Source of the DNA: Lactuca virosa
Lineage: Eukaryota > Streptophyta > Magnoliopsida > Asterales > Asteraceae
Assembly: GCA_928212115.1 (NCBI GenBank)
Contig: CAKMRJ010005412.1
Span: 253,711,074-253,775,073 of the forward strand
Direction: 5' to 3'
Length of the DNA: 64,000 nt
The position numbers and the translations under genes are program-made. Shown piece by piece: positions 47,615 through 58,349 of the stretch (position 1 is its first letter; each line of letters begins with the position of its first letter). The notes under the pieces are model-generated. The model was not told the DNA's origin. It was given only the letters and a program-made list of their open reading frames with translations, and did not search any database.

Positions 47615-48154
47615 ATTCTGCAACAAACAAGCCAAGTAAGAAAACACAGAATATAATAAATCAAAACATTTAGTTTTCTTAATTAGACAATTTATTTTGG
47701 CCTTTAAAACAGTTTGACTCCAAAATATTTGAGTTTACGGTCAAAATAGTCAACCAAGGGTTTACGGTCAAAATTGGTCAACGGACCGTAAACTGAGTTT
47801 ACGGTCGTAAGACCAAAACCTGAGTTTAGGTCGTAAGACCAAAACCCGGGTTTACGGTCGTAAGACCACTTTAGGTTTACGGTTCTTGAATGTTCCGAAA
47901 CCGTAAACCCCCCGATGAACAGTAACGCCGACGAAACTTCAAACTTCGATTACTCCTTCGTTTTTGGTCGGAATCGCGAATAGATAACAGATCCTTGGTC
48001 GGAATCTTCATACCTTCGAGGTGTGCTAAACGATTTCACGAGATCTTTCAAGAAAAAATCCGAAGAGAGAGAGTAGAGAGAGAGTGATTTTCAGCTGTAA
48101 AGAGGGAAAATGGGAGTGGAAGGGGTTTACGGTAGTAAGCCCTTCCCTTTTATA
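47615..48154 (-). promoter_or_regulatory. Own promoter and 5'UTR intron of the third ORF (candidate)
   Basis: Minus TATAAAAG lies at 48147-48154. A CT-rich leader follows, then donor-like CGAAG|GTATGA with the intron starting at 48013. The acceptor TTGTTTGTTGCAG ends at 47618, and ATG is at 47614. The predicted intron is 396 nt and holds four or five GTTTACGGTCGTAA-type palindromes (47727-47880). This reads like a separate transcription unit inside the element. It is sequence inference only. Confidence 0.55.
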
Positions 48155-49699
48155 CTCCTTGAACTTTTACCAGTTTCCCACACAGTTAAAAACACAGTCT
48201 TTCATCCCGATAAATTTTTAAGAATAAAACATTTTGAGGATTTTTTAAAATAAAAATAAAATAAAATAAACTAATTTCTAAAATTTAAAAATTAAAAGAT
48301 TTAAAAAATAAATTTTTGACAATTATAAAAATAAAATAAAAATAAAATAAAAGTAAAAATAAAATAACGGGAAATTTAAATTTTGAGAAGACAAAAATTA
48401 TTTCAACACTACTGACAAAATCTTGTGACACTGGGATCAAAGTTGTTAGACAACCTTAATCCACTTATCGGTACCTTTCATCTTCACATCTTTATCTGGT
48501 CGATCGCCGGTATTGTTGTCCACTTAAACACGAAAAATTTGTGACAGATATAGGACATACTATTTGTTACAAGACAGAGTGAGCTTAAGTTCCTAGATAC
48601 TATATCTGATCCTAAGTTCCTAGATATTACATCTTAAGGACCATTCATCTGACGACGACCAGGGATATTGTTGTCCACCTAAATTGAGCAGCGAGATCTA
48701 TAGACAATCTGAATGTTCAATTGTTAATTGTACTGGAACATGTTTCCCGCTTCCTGATATGCCCCAGTAATCAAGAACTTCCAGAGTACTCCTTACATCG
48801 GGTGAGCAGACAATCATTCAGAGAGAAGATAGATTCAGATTATTGTTAATTATATAATTTTAGAGGGATTGAGAAGTAGAAAGTTGCATATGCTGTGTAC
48901 CAGGTCGGATTGTGAATCACGCAAAGGAGACAGCATATGGCTAACAGATAGGAGGAATTTCATATATATATTATGCAGAGAGATAGAATTGCATATGTTG
49001 CAGTCCAGGTCGGATCTCTTCCAATCACGTAAAGGAGGCAACATATGACTGACAGATAAGAAGAGAAAGAAAACAATTTTCTACAGACCTAACTTATCGG
49101 AATTTACCAGTCACCCCATCAATACCGGAATTAAGGACAGAATCGGCACATCGAGGAAAAGTTAATCCACGGTTCCAAGTACGGGTTCATTTAATGTGAC
49201 GAGTCGATTCCCATATATATCTCCCTGCTCAACCTATCCGAGCGTCATATTGTCAGGCTAAACGGATCTAACTAGGTCAAGATATGTCAAGACTAAGAAT
49301 TTCTTAAGTTCAACTTTTGCCTCGTCAAGTCCATTTGAAATCTTTCGTGCCTACCGACGCATCAACCAGATCATAGACCCTTCAACTTTGGGTACGTTAC
49401 GCAGACTCAGGTTGCCTGTTATCATTAGATAATATCACTTCCCAGTCCTTCATCAACAAACAAAACTATTAGCCACAATATTTTTTTTTTTTTGAATTTT
49501 CTGAATTTTTGATGTTTTTGGATTTTTTGAAAGTTTTTCTGAAAAAAAAAATAAAACAGAAACAAAGTATTTTTGGATTTTTAATTTTTGATGTTTTTGG
49601 ATTTTTGTTTATTTCTCCCCCTAAATTTTTGCATGGGAGAGAATGAAATTACTAAAAATGCGCAAATTTAAACTAAGAAAAACCAAAAAAAATTAATCC
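48155..49699 (-). other. Post-pol non-coding region
   Basis: It contains an AAAATAAAAT-rich tract (48235-48370) and two diverged copies of a roughly 90-bp segment (48870-48960 and 48985-49065, sharing CAGGTCGGAT and ACAGATA). It also has T-rich tracts, and a polypurine-like TTTAGGGGGAGAAA on minus at about 49613-49628. The T-rich part resembles 57605-57770. Confidence 0.65.
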
Positions 49700-52600
49700 T
49701 CAAAACGAATCATTTTTAAAAATCTCACAAGCACATCGAATCGAGCTTTGTGAAAAGGCTTTGTGAAAAGGCTTTGTGAACAAGTCCGCCACATTATTGT
49801 CAGTGTGAACATGTTCTAGCCTGATGAGCGAACGCTCATAACAATCTCGGATAAAATGAATTTTGATGTCAATGTGTTTGGTTTTGGAATGTTGGACTGG
49901 ATTTTTAGCGATTTGAATAGCAGCCTCATTATCACAATGAATTGGGGTTTCTAAATAATTCAAACCGTAGTCCAACAGCTGATGTTGGATCCATATGACT
50001 TGAGAACAACAAGCAGACGCAGCGACATATTCCGCTTCTGCTGTTGAGGTTGAGACCGTGTGCTGCTTCTTGCACTGTCATGAGACCAGTCTATCTCCAA
50101 GAAATTGGCATCCTCCTGAAGTCGATTTTCTATCAAGCTCACACCCGCCATAGTTGCTGTCTGCAAAAGCATAAAGGTCAAATTCGGGATTTTTCGGATA
50201 CCAAAGTCCCAGTTTTGGGCAACCTTTGAGATACCGAAAAATCCGTTTAACAACAATTAGATGAGAGAGTTTAGGATTGGCCTGGAAGCGTGCGCATTGA
50301 CAGACCGCAAACATTACATCTGGGCGACTAGCAATCAGATACATAAGCGATCCGATCATCGATCGATAGAACGTCTGATCTACGGATTCACCTTCAAGAT
50401 CAGGAGTCAGTAAAGGTCTTTCCGCCATGGTTGTAAGAGCAAGTTTCGCGTCTCTGAACCCGAACTTCTCCAGCATATCATCCACATACTTCGCCTGGTG
50501 AATTAGGATTCCGGTAGAAGATTGTTTGACCTGAAGCCCCAGAAACATGGTCATCTCCCCAAGAAAACTCATCTCGAAGCTTTTCTTCATCACGCCTTCA
50601 AACTCTTTGCAAAGCTGTGGACAGGTTGACCCGAAGATAATGTCGTCAACATATATCTGAACCAGTATCTGATCATTACCCACATGCTTGATAAACAAAG
50701 TTTGATCAATGGTGCCGCGAGAGTATCCATGCTCGAGCAAATGCTTCGTTAGAGTCGCATACCGTGCTCGAGGAGCCTAATGTAACCCGTACAAAGCTTT
50801 GTCCAACTTGTAAACACGATTAGGAAACTTTGAGTCAACAAACCCAGGGGGTTGATCAACATAAATTTCTTCCTTTACCTTGCCATACAAGAAGGCAGTC
50901 TTGACATCCATTTGGTATACCGTGAAATTCATGTAGGAAGCATATTCGAGAAAGATTCGAATAGCCTCCAACCGAGCCATGGGAGCAAATACCTCAGTAT
51001 AGTCGAGACCCTCAATCTGTCGAAACCCACGAACCACCAATCTTGCTTTATTTCGTACGATCACACCCGAATCATCTTGCTTATTACGATAGACCCAACG
51101 TGTGTCAAGAGCCCTTTTTCCTTTCGGTAAGTCAACCAACTTCCAAACCCCGAGCTTTTCAAACTGATTAAGCTCCTCATGCATTGCATCCACCCAGCTG
51201 GGATCATTCAGAGCCATTTCAACATTCTTCGGCTCTATTTGAGATATAAAGCAAGAATAGAGACATGCATTAACGTCTCCACTCTGACTTCTGGTCTTAA
51301 CTCCATCTCCCAGCTGGCCAATGACGTTATCGATCGGATGATCGCGTTGAATACGAGAGGGTATGTCTTGGCTGATATCATTGATAGAAACAGGAAGAGT
51401 GTGAATGTTGAAACCTCCATCATCTGTTGACTGATTCATATGAGATGAATCTGCTACAAACTCATTTGCAATTTCTTCGGGAAAAAGGAGTTCCATAAAC
51501 ATTGTAGTGACAGCGGAAGCGTCTCTGGACATGAACTCTCTTTCAACAGGTGTAAGAGGTGAAGCATCAGCATTAGGAATTTCATCTTGAACTGTAGACT
51601 CTGGACTATTAGGTTGATCAGATGACTCCCCCTCAGGTGGAGCAGAAGACTTCCCCCCAGATGGAGCAGAGGACTCCCCCTCAACCGTTGGAGTTCTGTA
51701 GACAACTTCTTCGTCTTCGTCTTCATACACGATCTTCGAACCAGAAGAGGATCCACTTGGACTATCTGAAGACACATTGAGAGATTTGAAAAGTGATGTG
51801 TAATCAAACAACCAGTCGGGACCCACTCGAGCGTCTGTTTCATTCTCCTCCAGCCAGCGCACGTCATAGGATTCGACTATCTGCTTAGTCTTCTTGTTGT
51901 AAACCCTATATGCGGTGCGCGCAGCATACCCTACAAAGTAACAATCATCGGCTTTGGCGTTGAATTTAGGGTTGGATTCCAAGTGAAGAAGGGTGCAAGG
52001 GCAGCCAAATACACGGAAATGGCTGACAGAAGTCTTGTGTCCATAGAGAATCTCATACGGAGTTTTCATCTGTGCTTTGTTGGTTAGAACACGATTCTGC
52101 ACGTAGCAAGCAGTGTTAATCGCCTCGGTCCAGAAGAAAACGGGTAATTTGGAATCACAGAGCATCGTCCTTGCGGCGTCTTTCAACGTTCTATTTCTCC
52201 TTTCAGCAACACCGTTCTGTTGAGGTGTGTGAGCAGAGCTATATTGACGCACTATCCCCTTTTCTGTGCAAAAATAGTCAAGAACCGAATTCTTAAATTC
52301 AGTTCCATTATCAGTACGAAGCGCCTTCACTTGGTTGTTGGTTTGCTTCTCAATCATCACCACAAACTTCTTTATCTGATCAGCAACCCCCGCTTTGTTG
52401 GATAAGAAGAAGACCCAAGTAAACCTGGAGAAATCATCGATCACAACGAGGCAGTATGAGCTTCGGTTGATGCTCAGGACGTTGACCGGTCCAAATAGGT
52501 CCATGTGCAATAATTGGAGCACTTGACTTATGGAGTTGACTTGCTTGGGCAGGTGTGTTTTCCTATGATGTTTGCCTTGAGCACAGGAAACGCACTTTTC

Positions 52601-53137
52601 AAACGTAATAAAGTCTCTGATGGGAAGGCCTCGGACCATCTCATTTTTAGCAAGGCGATTCAGGTTTTTCGCGTTAGCATGACCGAGCCTTCTGTGCCAC
52701 AGCATTGCATTTTGCTCGGAGACTTTTGAGAAAAGGCAAGTAACTTGTTCAGGGAGATTTCTGTTCATGTCAATAATGTAAGCATTGCCATCCCTTTTTG
52801 ATTTGACTAGAATCCATTCTTCAGGGATAACAATGTTTGGCTTTAAAATCATACATTCCTTGTCGGTGAAATGAGTGGAGTAGCCTTTGTCACAGATCTG
52901 GGAAACGCTCAACAAGCTGTGCTTTAACTCGGGAGCGAAGTTGACATTCTCAAAGCTCAACACTCCATTTGTAACAGTTCCTCTTTGCGTGATCTTACCA
53001 CCATCTCCGCCCGCGAAGGAGACATAACCCCCGTTAAAAGATTGAATTTCGCTCAATTGGGAGATGTCTCCAGTCATATGTCGGGAGCAGCCGCTGTCGA
53101 CGTACCAGGGACGAACGACATTCCTCCGCAACTGTCC
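49700..53137 (-). pseudogene. Ty1/copia Pol of the chimeric element, two nonsense codons
   Basis: The frame is open from 53158 through protease WYVDSGCSRHMTG, GAG-pre-integrase HRRLGHAN and CVSCAQGKHHRK, integrase LRTDNGTEF and AHTPQQNGV, linker, and RT WVYRNKQDD and DQPPGF. TAG at 50779-50777 replaces CAG in GLH-QAPRA. The same frame continues with YVDDIIFGS to TGA at 50080-50078, where LVSW is expected. Then RNase H continues in the same frame with STAEAEY, HCDNEAAIQIAKNPVQHSKT and VADLFTKPF. A short duplication at about 49748-49775 alters the C-terminus. Apart from the two stops it is intact. Confidence 0.94.
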
Positions 53138-53151
53138 CTGCAAAATGAGCG
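53136..53151 (-). other. Acceptor-like site at the gag-pol boundary of the chimeric element
   Basis: Minus GCTCATTTTGCAG|GGA, with AG ending at 53138, phase 0 in the pol frame. The Gag stop TGA (53157-53155) overlaps an ATG in the pol frame (ATGA), so termination-reinitiation is an alternative. Confidence 0.5.
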
Positions 53152-53154
53152 GAA

Positions 53155-56062
53155 TCATTTAGATTTAGGAACCCAGGTCATCATTGTCCTGGGTTTCCTT
53201 TCAACTTTCTTTGAATTAACACTCAACGATTTCAAACAAGGATCCTCATTCCTAATCACTTCAGAGGGTGATAATGATGGATTAGAAAGTGATTTGGGCT
53301 TCCATTGAAGTTTAGATTTTACGACATTCTCTTGTGGTTTTGAAAAAGATTTCTTAGGAGTTTGCACAAAGCTTCTGGATGTTCTACCAGAAGTGGTTGA
53401 AAATCTAGAATTGCTTTTTGACGAAACCGATCTAGGTGAAGCCTTGTTCGGTTTTGGCAAACTATCTCGAGCTTTGTTAGTAAAAACCTTTTTATTCTTT
53501 TGAAAACCAGCCCTTTTTCCGCTTCTATCATCTTTCTGATCACTATATCGAGAACGAGCTCTTGAGGATTTTCTAATTAAAGACCTTCCTCGAGATTCAT
53601 TCTCCCCTCTTGGTGACAAATAGTTTACAAAGATCCTGTTTTGACAATTCCTAGCTATGTGACCACCAACGCCACAATTAAAACAAATCTGTTTATTATT
53701 TGAACTTGTGCTACATGTCTCAGATTTGTTTTCTTGATGGACACCCTTACTTTTCTCAGAAGAACATACATGAGAAACAGATTTTGAGATAAGTGAGGGT
53801 GTCTCAGATGGAGTGTCATGTGGAATTGATGGTTTTTCATGAGAATTGCAAGCATCAGAATTACCAAAAAGTTCATCAAACATATCAAAGAAATTAAATT
53901 CAACAGGATCAGAATTAGAAACATCACACACTACACTATCAGTCTTAACATCAGAATTACAAACAGAAACTGGACTATCAGAATTAGGAACAGAAACAGA
54001 AACAGAAACTCCAACTCCATGCTTCGCCTGATCTAAGGGTTTATCTGCAGAGGAAGTAGAAGCGTCAGTACTTTCAACATTTATAAACCCTCCTGAGACG
54101 AAACCATATGGTTTTCCATAAACCATAGATGGCTCTTTGGCAATCTCTTCTTTGGACAAGGGTTGATATTGATATGTGTGATTGTAAGGAGGAGGCACAC
54201 TATCATATCCTAAACCCTTAGACTGATTTCGTTTAAAATCCATGCAGTGATCAATCATGGTGGCAACTACCTCGCTTGTTCCATCATATTTTTTAAAAGC
54301 AAAGTTTGCAGAATCAAAATTTTTCTTTAATGTATCAAGCTCGGCAGTTAGCGCATCATTTTGTCTTTTAACATAATTGTACAGTTCACATTTATCATTG
54401 TACTCTGCCTGGATTCTTCTAAAATCATTTATCTTAGTTTCTAATTGGGCTTTAAGAGGCTTTTGTCCTTTCCTAAGTTGGTAACCTTCATATTTAAGGT
54501 CCTCTACCTCTCGACGTAATATTTGGATTTCATCACGAAGAATTTTAACATATTTTTTTACATGCATAAGAACAAGATATTAGGGTTACCTCGCTTTTCT
54601 TGGGATCGGAAGAGGTAGATGTCATGAAAGCAAACTGTTTCTCTATCAATTTTGATTTGGGATCAGCTTCAACAGTCTTCAAAGAAGCATCATCAATCTG
54701 AGCTAGATGAGCATTTTCCGGCCCTGAAATGTTCAAAGCCTGAATCTGGTCCTCCCAATCAAAGGACTGAGCGACCATAGCGGTCTCACCATTAGCTGCA
54801 GCACCTGTACGGTTGTTTCCCACTGCTACCATTGTTCTGTTGTTGTTGACCCTGCGATCTGGCTTTGTACAATCATGAGCGAAGTGACCCGGCTCGTGGC
54901 AGTTGAAACATCTCAGTGTGCTCTTATTGAATCCCACCTTCTTTTCAGCATTCATGCCCCAGTTGCTCTTCCCATTCTTCTTAGCAAACTGCTTGGCCCT
55001 GAAAACAGCCATCGCAATCTGCCAGGTGATGTCCATCTCCTCAACATCTTCAGGGTGAATCTGGTCCAAATCAGCAAATGACAGCTGAGGTAGAAGATCT
55101 CCAGCTACAAAGGCATTGTAGCAGTTGACAAGCCCAGCAGCTAGAGCCAGACTTTCATCAGTATCCTTAGGGTTTGAGGAAGAGGCTACAGTAGGCACAG
55201 TTGGAGAAGAAACAACATGTGGAGTGACAAATGGTTGATTCTGAGGATGAGGCATAGATGGTGCAGCAGTGAAGGACTGAATCTGAGGTTGTTGAGCTGC
55301 AAATGCTTGAACTGATGAAGATATGATTGAAGAAAGAGCATTGTTGGACGAGATTCCAAGATTTGCAGTAGAGTATGAGCTCACATGATTGATTTCTCTC
55401 TGTTTGTCATCAATGTCACAGGCTTTGATGATTGCCATGATTTCAGCAAGAGAGAGGCGATTCAAATCCTTAGTTTTCTTAATCACAGCAACATTCATGT
55501 CCCATGATCTAGGGAGAGCATTCAGAAGCTTCTTGTTGATTTCTGACTTGGTCAAGAAGATCCCAGATATGGTCATGTCTGTTGTGAGAGATGTGAACCT
55601 CTGCAGTTGAGCCTCAAGAGTTTCTCCTGGAATGTAGTTGAACTTTTGTCTCAACATGTCCTGTCGACTCTCTTTCATATCCTCATTGCCATCATAGACT
55701 TCAATTAGGGCTTCCCATAGGTCTTTAGCTGAAGTGTACTCACGAAAACCTTGAGCAATATCGGGAGATAATGTCATGGTTAAAGTGGCTAGGGCCCTCT
55801 CCTGCTCCTCAATTTTCTCAAATTCCTCATCATTGTAATTCTCAACTTCCTTGTCAGTCACTATGCCTCCGACTGTTGTGGTGATTCTAACAGGGCCTTT
55901 AAGAATGCTTCTCCATACCTTAAAATCCTTCATTTTGATGTATTTTTCAATTCTATACTTCCATTCGGGGAAACCATCCGCATACATCAATCTTGGAATT
56001 CGTGTAGTAGTTCCCATAACGGAATCAAGTTCATTGAAACGGTTTTGACTTTGAGAATCCAT
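53155..56062 (-). pseudogene. Sirevirus-type Gag of the chimeric element, with extension and two zinc knuckles
   Basis: ATG 56062 (MDSQSQNRFN). The UBN2-like Gag domain has FPEWKYRIEKYIK, LWEALIEVYDG and LLNALPRSWD. The first knuckle CFNCHEPGHFAHDC is near 54915-54875. At a seven-A run (54559-54553) the frame shifts by one. The downstream frame gives a coiled-coil-prone stretch (KILRDEIQILRREVEDLK), Ser-rich sequence, a second knuckle CFNCGVGGHIARNC (near 53685-53645) and the end WVPKSK plus TGA. With six A the two frames would be one. A donor-like site lies at 54590/54589. Confidence 0.88.
54586..54594 (-). other. Candidate 5' splice site inside gag of the chimeric element
   Basis: Minus GCGAG|GTAACC, with the intron beginning at 54589, in phase 0 of gag and about 95 codons after the first knuckle. 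With the acceptor ending at 53138 it would remove 1452 nt: the whole extension, the A-run shift and the Gag stop. Confidence 0.45.
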
Positions 56063-56503
56063 TCGAAATTAAGAAAATTAGGTTCAAAAATTAAGTTTAC
56101 GGTTTAAAGAGTTTACTACCGTAAACTAGGTTTACGGTTGAGAGTTTACGACCGTAAACGTGGTTTACGGTTCAAGAGCTTACGACCGTAAACTGAGTTT
56201 ACGGTTTGGGAGATTACGGTTTTAGAGTTTCCGGTTTTTGCGATTACGGTCCTTGAAGGCTTGTTTACGGTCTATGAAGATTCAAGGTTTACGGTTTATG
56301 AATGTTCTTGATTCAGCAACCGTAAATGGAGTTTACGGTTCACTGTAAACTCACAAAAATCCTCAGAAACATGATTTTTCAGTAGAATAACTATCCCTTC
56401 ACCTCGTAAACACTCACAGCAGGTTCGATCTTCAAAGAAAAAGGTTGAAATAGCCCAAAATATCCCAAAAAATCGATTGAAAGTAGTTTCAACACCGGTT
56501 TTT
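56063..56503 (-). other. Leader of the chimeric element with GTAAAC palindromes
   Basis: Non-coding sequence between PBS and gag ATG. At 56098-56350 there are about a dozen TTTACGGT/ACCGTAAA words, several paired as GTTTACG-NN-CGTAAAC-like palindromes. Confidence 0.75.
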
Positions 56504-56515
56504 GCTCTGATACCA
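56504..56515 (-). other. Primer-binding site (initiator tRNA-Met) next to the inner LTR
   Basis: GCTCTGATACCA on plus, 2 nt from the inner LTR edge at 56518. Confidence 0.95.
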
Positions 56516-56517
56516 AT

Positions 56518-56789
56518 TGTAAGTCCCTAATCTGCTTGTGTATCAATCAGATCCGTTTGATGGTGCGGAATCCCAATCAAACGGATGATGTCAGATCAAA
56601 TAGAAGAGAAGGAGAAGAAGAAGATGATGAATCTTGTATATATTGATATGAATGAAGATCCGGATACAAGATTCACACACACACTAACACACACTTGTTC
56701 TTCTCTCTAGTTTCTCTCTCTAGAACACCTTCAAATGCACACACTTAAGCTCTCCACTAGTGTTCATCTCCACTCTTCACACGCCTCAC

Positions 56790-56861
<72 letters not shown>

Positions 56862-57037
56862 TTGGGCCGCAAACGGGGTTTACGACCGTAAACTCGGTTT
56901 ACGGTCGTAAACGTGTTTACGGCCGTAAACTCAGTTTACGGTCGTAAACACACTTCCTGACCGTAAACTCATAAAATATTACAGAAAATTACAATCAACT
57001 AGAAAAGCAAAGTATAAACCATATTTTTGACCCAACA
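56518..57037 (-). repeat. Inner LTR of the chimeric element
   Basis: Plus TGTAAGTCCC to GACCCAACA, 520 bp, with a PBS on the left and a polypurine tract on the right, so it is flanked as both a 5' and a 3' LTR. A TA tract (about 56794-56860) occupies the TATA region. GTTTACG-NN-CGTAAAC palindromes lie at 56878-56950. Confidence 0.88.
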
Positions 57038-57831
57038 ATCTCCCCCTTGGTTTATAGCTTTCTTTTCTTTTCTTAAATGACCCAACAAGCTCCCCCTAAA
57101 AAGTAGTTGACTTTCTTGATAATCTTCATTGGGAGCTTCGGCTTCAGCTTTAATCTTCGAATTCTTCACAGCTACAAGATGAACATGATGAATCTTCAAT
57201 AACTGACTTCATCTTGAGCAGTTGGGCATTTCTTCAGAATTTGGCATTGAACGCACATTGGGTGAGGAGGCTTGACGTACTGATTCTTTAAAGATAGCGC
57301 TTTCAGCTTGAGAATCTTCAGAGAGAACAAATCTTCTGGATCACTTCAGCAGGTTCATAGATAGCAGCAGACTGATTGAGGAGGCTTCAATGCAATCCGT
57401 CACATAATCTTCAATTGCAGCTTCACCTTGCTTATGGGATTGAAAGATTGAATGTCGAAAGAATAATCTTCATTTCATGCTCCTTCGAATGAGAATTCTT
57501 CGATGATCACGGATGAAGCCTAGGCTCAGAAATCTTCAACACAAACTCCATGAGTTTCATCTTCACCTGAAATCACTTTTCAAGACAAAACAAAACTAAA
57601 AGAAAAATTTAGCACACAATATTTTTGAATTTTTCATATTTTCTGAAAAAGAAATAAAACAGAAATAACACTATTTTTTTTTTTTTGATTTTTAATTTTT
57701 TTTTTTTGGATTTTTTTAATTTTCTGATTTTTTTTTTGATTTTCCCTTAATATTTAAATTAAAATAAAACTATGAACAAATTTAACAAAAATAAAAATGA
57801 TATCTAACTTTAAGAGTTATTTGGGACCACT
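57038..57831 (-). other. 3' non-coding piece with polypurine tracts between inner and right outer LTR
   Basis: CTCCCCCT motifs at 57040-57048 and 57090-57097 read AGGGGGAG on minus. The T-rich part 57605-57770 resembles 49470-49620 (shared AATAAAACAGAAA). It looks like the region that normally follows pol, here lying upstream of gag. It joins the outer LTR at 57831/57832, where only AGTGGT remains of a PBS-like start. Confidence 0.7.
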
Positions 57832-58211
57832 TCTAAGGTCCAAATATGGATCTTTACCAGTAGTTAAACAACAATCAATCACAATAAGAAGAATAAGATG
57901 AAAGAAATCAAGCTTGCACACGATTATATTCAGAAAATCGTCTAGTACAACTCGATAGGACTTCTATGGCATCAACAACCATTAAATGACTAACACCTCC
58001 ACTATATATACAAGACCTGAACCGTAAACTGGGTTTGCGACCGTAAACAGAGTTTACGGTCGTAAACGTGTTTACGACCGTAAACACAATTTATGGTCGT
58101 AAACACCCAAAATGTCAAACAACCCAACAAACAACCCTTAAACACTATTACAGACTCATACTTGACCAAAATACATTAAAGCCTAGATCAAACCATAAAT
58201 TGGATCCTTCA
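57832..58211 (-). repeat. 5' LTR (outer type) of the chimeric element
   Basis: 380 bp, matching 44425-44804 with only a few mismatches (starts TCTAAGG rather than TGTAAGG, ends CCTTCA). The target duplication GTGCA follows. A short ORF read through it into the gypsy Gag (58068-58349) is a shadow. Confidence 0.92.
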
Positions 58212-58349
58212 GTGCAGGCTCCAGCACCGGCCACTTTGAGGATTACGGGTGGAGCGGAGCCTCCGAGGGCTCAGGGACGCGCATTTCAGCTTACAGCAGA
58301 GGAGGTCAGGACAGAGCCGGATGCAGCTACGGGTATGTTTCCAGTTTGA
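58212..58349 (+). pseudogene. C-terminal remainder of the gypsy Gag
   Basis: After the duplicated GTGCA the frame continues with QAPAPATLRITGG, RAFQLTAEE and GMFPV, then stops at 58349. Relatives continue from here into a protease with D-[ST]-G-A. That part is missing, so pol is deleted from this point. Confidence 0.85.

Larger units (their letters stand above)
44425..58211 (-). mobile_element. Chimeric Sirevirus-type copia element with three LTRs and a third ORF
   Basis: The target duplication GTGCA is at 44420-44424 and 58212-58216. The outer LTRs (44425-44804 and 57832-58211, 380 bp, near-identical) differ from the inner LTR (56518-57037, 520 bp) that adjoins the PBS and gag. The minus order is outer LTR, 3'-type non-coding piece with a polypurine tract, inner LTR, PBS, leader, gag, pol, non-coding, promoter, third ORF, polypurine tract, outer LTR. 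The right outer LTR lacks a full PBS. One ordinary element cannot have two LTR types, so this is a recombinant. Confidence 0.85.

Noticed and set aside
50777..53158. Pol stop at 50777 considered as a real end of a shorter Pol with a separate RT-RNase H protein
   Set aside because: The frame continues unchanged through conserved RT motifs, and the stop replaces a conserved Q in the QAPRA block, so it is a nonsense mutation.
16463..57000. Regularly repeated palindromes considered as a CRISPR-like array
   Set aside because: Units are short and irregularly spaced, lack unique spacers of constant length, and lie in plant retrotransposon LTRs.
57601..57780. T-rich tract considered as a SINE or LINE tail
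   Set aside because: Multiple mixed T/GATTTTT runs resemble the post-pol region at 49470-49620 and there is no adjoining SINE/LINE body or target duplication.
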